Shown here one piece after another: positions 15,027 to 17,143 of a stretch of 17,143 nt of DNA (within the stretch, counting starts at the first letter, position 1; each line of letters begins with the position of its first letter). Below the pieces are notes generated by a model. That model ran no database searches and had not been told where the DNA came from. It saw only the letters and a program-made list of their open reading frames with translations. The translations under genes were made by a program, and so were the position numbers. Origin of the DNA: an uncultured Lachnospiraceae bacterium. Lineage in GTDB: Bacteria > Bacillota > Clostridia > Lachnospirales > Lachnospiraceae. The DNA lies in the NCBI GenBank assembly GCA_910586405.1, contig CAJUII010000069.1, forward strand, positions 1-17,143. The letters are read 5' to 3'.

Positions 15027-15560
15027 TCAATAATAATATTCACTCCAGTTCTCAACCACAAAGGACGCATAGTCCGGCTCCACATGAAAATCCCGCGCAA
15101 GGATATTGTGTGCCTCCTGCTTATTGCCCTTGATCATAATATCATTCAGTGCCTTGAGCTGCTCTAACGGATATGTCATACCGCCAATCTTTGTCTCTTT
15201 TAATTCAAGATATACCGATGACGCCGACGCTTTGTCCGGCGCAAAGATACCGATGCACAGCAGCACAAGACCAACAAGTGTCATGCCGCCAAATATCAAG
15301 GTGTTCTGCCTTATACCGTCAAGATTTACGCTGTACAACATATAGGGAAGCGTAATTTCCTCCAACTCCGACGCCTGCTCGACAAGCCCTGCTTCAAGAA
15401 GCCAGTCCGTCATCTTTTTCCTGGTTTCATCATCTACTTGCAAAACCACTCCCTGAAACGGCACGGTCATTGTCCCCAAATCATTTGCATCGCCATACAT
15501 ATAATCCATTGATTCTTCCACTATGTTTGAATAATTCCCGGAACTGCCGCAGATTTTCAA
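15027..15560 (-). CDS. Small one-helix membrane protein, TTG start, coupled to the nuclease gene
   Basis: A 177-residue protein of unknown family. A single hydrophobic segment at about 87-107 (TLIFGGMTLVGLVLLCIGIF) separates an acidic N-terminal part (1-86) from a C-terminal part (108-177) that ends in WSEYYY and includes the helical stretch LKALNDIMIKGNKQEAHNIL. The TTG at 15560 shares bases with the nuclease stop (TTGA), and GGAGG is exactly seven bases upstream, so this start fits better than the upstream TTG at 15590 or the internal ATG at 15509. The acidic N-terminus without a signal peptide makes topology uncertain. It may be a truncated relative of larger Clostridial membrane proteins. 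Overlap with the nuclease gene suggests linked expression. Confidence 0.6.
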   Translation of the reverse strand: MKICGSSGNYSNIVEESMDYMYGDANDLGTMTVPFQGVVLQVDDETRKKMTDWLLEAGLVEQASELEEITLPYMLYSVNLDGIRQNTLIFGGMTLVGLVLLCIGIFAPDKASASSVYLELKETKIGGMTYPLEQLKALNDIMIKGNKQEAHNILARDFHVEPDYASFVVENWSEYYY

Positions 15561-17143
15561 ATAACCGCCTCCACGATGGTCTTGCCACAAGCTTGAATTT
15601 CTTTCACACCGATTTCTTTGTGTTGATTAAAATTAAAGCTAATCATATATCCTTTCTCTTTATGATAGGCTTCCAGATAGTCCGCAAGCTGTTTCTCGCC
15701 TCTCTCATTGTATTCTTTTCCATGCCAAATTTTTAGTTCGACAATAAACTGCTCTCCCAGATAATCCACGATGATATCTGTGCGCCGCTCATCTCTTGTC
15801 TGCGCCTCCATGTAATAGTTTCCCGTGCCGTTAATGATAGGCTCTAAATATAATAAAAAGAATTTGCGGCCGTATTTCTCAATGAAGTTCATATCCTGTT
15901 CACCGTATATCTCATGAAAATGGGCGACAAATTTTCGCAGTACCAATTCCATGTCAAGCCTGTTATTTTTGATAAACTGTATCCTGTCACTCCCACCTCT
16001 CCGATAGACTTCACTTTCAAGGGCTTCCCTTGTCATAAAAAAGTTTAACAGGTACATCTCAAAAATACGGTTTGCAATCGCAACCTGACCCGTTCTTTCT
16101 GTCAGGAAGCCAAACATCACGCCGATACTGACTGCTTTTTCGTCAGGACTATATGGAATCCTTCTTCCTTGATATAGAATGCTTTCAATGATGGCGTACA
16201 GCTCGCTGTACAAGTCAAGCTGCTTTACCATACTCTCAAACAGTGGACTGCTCTCCCTTAAAATTCCAGCGACTGCCTTCGCCACACCCTCTTTTGACCA
16301 TGCCGCACTTGGTGTCTCAAACCCTTCGCTTCCCACAATTTTCTCATCAATGCATTTACATATTAATGATACAAGTACAGGATAGCCTGCGGTATATTGA
16401 TAGATCTCCTCTGCCACTGTAGACAAATCCGCGCCTGTAGTGTAATCAGCCTCATATTCCTCCAGCATCAATGCAATCTGGGCAGCAGAAAAACTCATCT
16501 CGATCTCAAATGGTGCGGCAATATTCCACGGACTGTTATACTGGTGCTCTACCTCAGCACGCAGCTTTAATTTGAGATTTTTGATATTGTAGACTCCCGC
16601 CAGAATGACACTATGAAAAATCGGAACGCGGTCTCGTTTCAGATAATATCCCCGAAGCTGTGCCAAAAAGTCAATAAACACTTGATTATTGCTCGCGCTG
16701 TCCACCTCATCAATCATCAGCACAACAGGGCGCAGACTGATTCCGCACAGCTCACTCAGACACTCAAAGAGTTCGCTCAATCCACCCTCCGCATTTTCTT
16801 TCATAAAATCATGCAATACTTGCAAAAGTCTGTCTTTATCCTCTGCCTTTGCAAACTGGAATGCGCGCGACAACTTCTTTGCAAAAGTCTGGGAGAAAAG
16901 AACATCATCCGCAAACTTTGCCATTTCAATTTCCTGAAAATCTAAAGATAAGACAAGATAGTTGTCCTCCAAATAAGTTTCCAGTGCAGCTAACGTTGTT
17001 GTCTTTCCATACTGCCGTCCCTTATTGATGACAAAGTAGCTGCCCTCGTCCACATAATTCTCCTTGATTTCCTTTAGCCGGTCATCAAGCCGAACCATAT
17101 AATGTCTTTGCGGATTACAGACGCCTGTGACATTAAATCTACG
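15557..17143 (-). CDS. AAA-ATPase-like / PD-(D/E)XK nuclease family protein (partial at right edge)
   Basis: The frame is open to the last base of the window: the 15 codons before the internal ATG at 17098 encode RRFNVTGVCNPQRHY, which matches the normal N-terminal region of this family, so only the first codon or few are missing. Counting from that ATG, the P-loop is GRQYGKT (27-33), Walker B is LMIDEVD (127-133), and a helical lid and winged-helix-like part follow. The C-terminal nuclease core has D441 in RRTDIIVDY, E454-L-K456 in FIVELKIW and Q470 in EKQLADYL. Both domains look intact. It is related in design, not closely in sequence, to the gene at 1511-3214. It overlaps the next gene by four bases. 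Composition is A+T-richer than the clp genes. Family function is unestablished; anti-phage or mobile-element roles have been suspected. Confidence 0.85.
   Translation of the reverse strand, partial: RRFNVTGVCNPQRHYMVRLDDRLKEIKENYVDEGSYFVINKGRQYGKTTTLAALETYLEDNYLVLSLDFQEIEMAKFADDVLFSQTFAKKLSRAFQFAKAEDKDRLLQVLHDFMKENAEGGLSELFECLSELCGISLRPVVLMIDEVDSASNNQVFIDFLAQLRGYYLKRDRVPIFHSVILAGVYNIKNLKLKLRAEVEHQYNSPWNIAAPFEIEMSFSAAQIALMLEEYEADYTTGADLSTVAEEIYQYTAGYPVLVSLICKCIDEKIVGSEGFETPSAAWSKEGVAKAVAGILRESSPLFESMVKQLDLYSELYAIIESILYQGRRIPYSPDEKAVSIGVMFGFLTERTGQVAIANRIFEMYLLNFFMTREALESEVYRRGGSDRIQFIKNNRLDMELVLRKFVAHFHEIYGEQDMNFIEKYGRKFFLLYLEPIINGTGNYYMEAQTRDERRTDIIVDYLGEQFIVELKIWHGKEYNERGEKQLADYLEAYHKEKGYMISFNFNQHKEIGVKEIQACGKTIVEAVI
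15568..15572 (-). promoter_or_regulatory. Ribosome binding site GGAGG for the TTG start
   Basis: GGAGG lies within the last codons of the nuclease gene, seven bases before the TTG at 15560. It decides the start of the small membrane protein and indicates translational coupling through the TTGA overlap. Confidence 0.6.

Noticed and set aside
1..17143. CRISPR array, tRNA, rRNA or insertion sequence
   Set aside because: I saw no regularly spaced repeats, cloverleaf-like sequence with CCA end, rRNA-like stretch, transposase motif or terminal inverted repeats.

Overview
The window looks like a chromosomal piece of a Clostridia-type Firmicute, probably Lachnospiraceae-like. Supporting signs are strong AGGAGG-type ribosome binding sites, a SHOCT-tailed FFDK-type coiled protein, an N-terminally extended RsmH paralogue and large AAA/PD-(D/E)XK genes. 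This assignment is inference from gene style; there is no rRNA or other marker here. Every supported gene is on the minus strand, so transcription runs from high to low coordinates.

Reading in the direction of transcription: (1) At the right edge an AAA-ATPase/PD-(D/E)XK nuclease gene runs off the window (its frame is open to base 17143) and overlaps by four bases a small one-helix membrane protein that starts on TTG. (2) A broken Sel1-like gene follows (14695-14959). (3) Next is a long, tightly spaced run: a HEAT-like repeat protein, a MoxR-type AAA+ ATPase, a 749-aa protein resembling YehM/DUF5682 with two GxxH motifs of the TIKI/TraB/ChaN type, a PIN-domain toxin-antitoxin pair, a VWA-domain protein, then clpS, clpA and aat. 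(4) A separate SHOCT-domain gene with its own promoter and terminator. (5) A second AAA/PD-(D/E)XK nuclease gene with its own promoter, leading into rsmH and hisI, and apparently into a further gene beyond base 1.

The most interesting part is region 3. The MoxR ATPase, the TIKI-like protein and the VWA protein match by size, order and motifs the uncharacterised yehL-yehM-yehP set of E. coli (recalled, not searched). Here they lie directly upstream of a complete bacterial Leu/N-degron branch: Aat adds Leu/Phe to protein N-termini, ClpS recognises such termini, and ClpA unfolds the substrate for ClpP (clpP itself is not in the window). Only 18 nt separate the VWA gene from clpS, and the clpS ribosome site is in that gap. 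This suggests a joint proteolysis or protein-remodelling operon. The toxin-antitoxin pair inside it has its own promoter and a candidate operator, so it looks like a later self-contained insertion.

No tRNA, rRNA, CRISPR array or recognisable insertion sequence was seen. The longest stretch without an intact gene is 14656-15026, which holds the broken Sel1-like gene.
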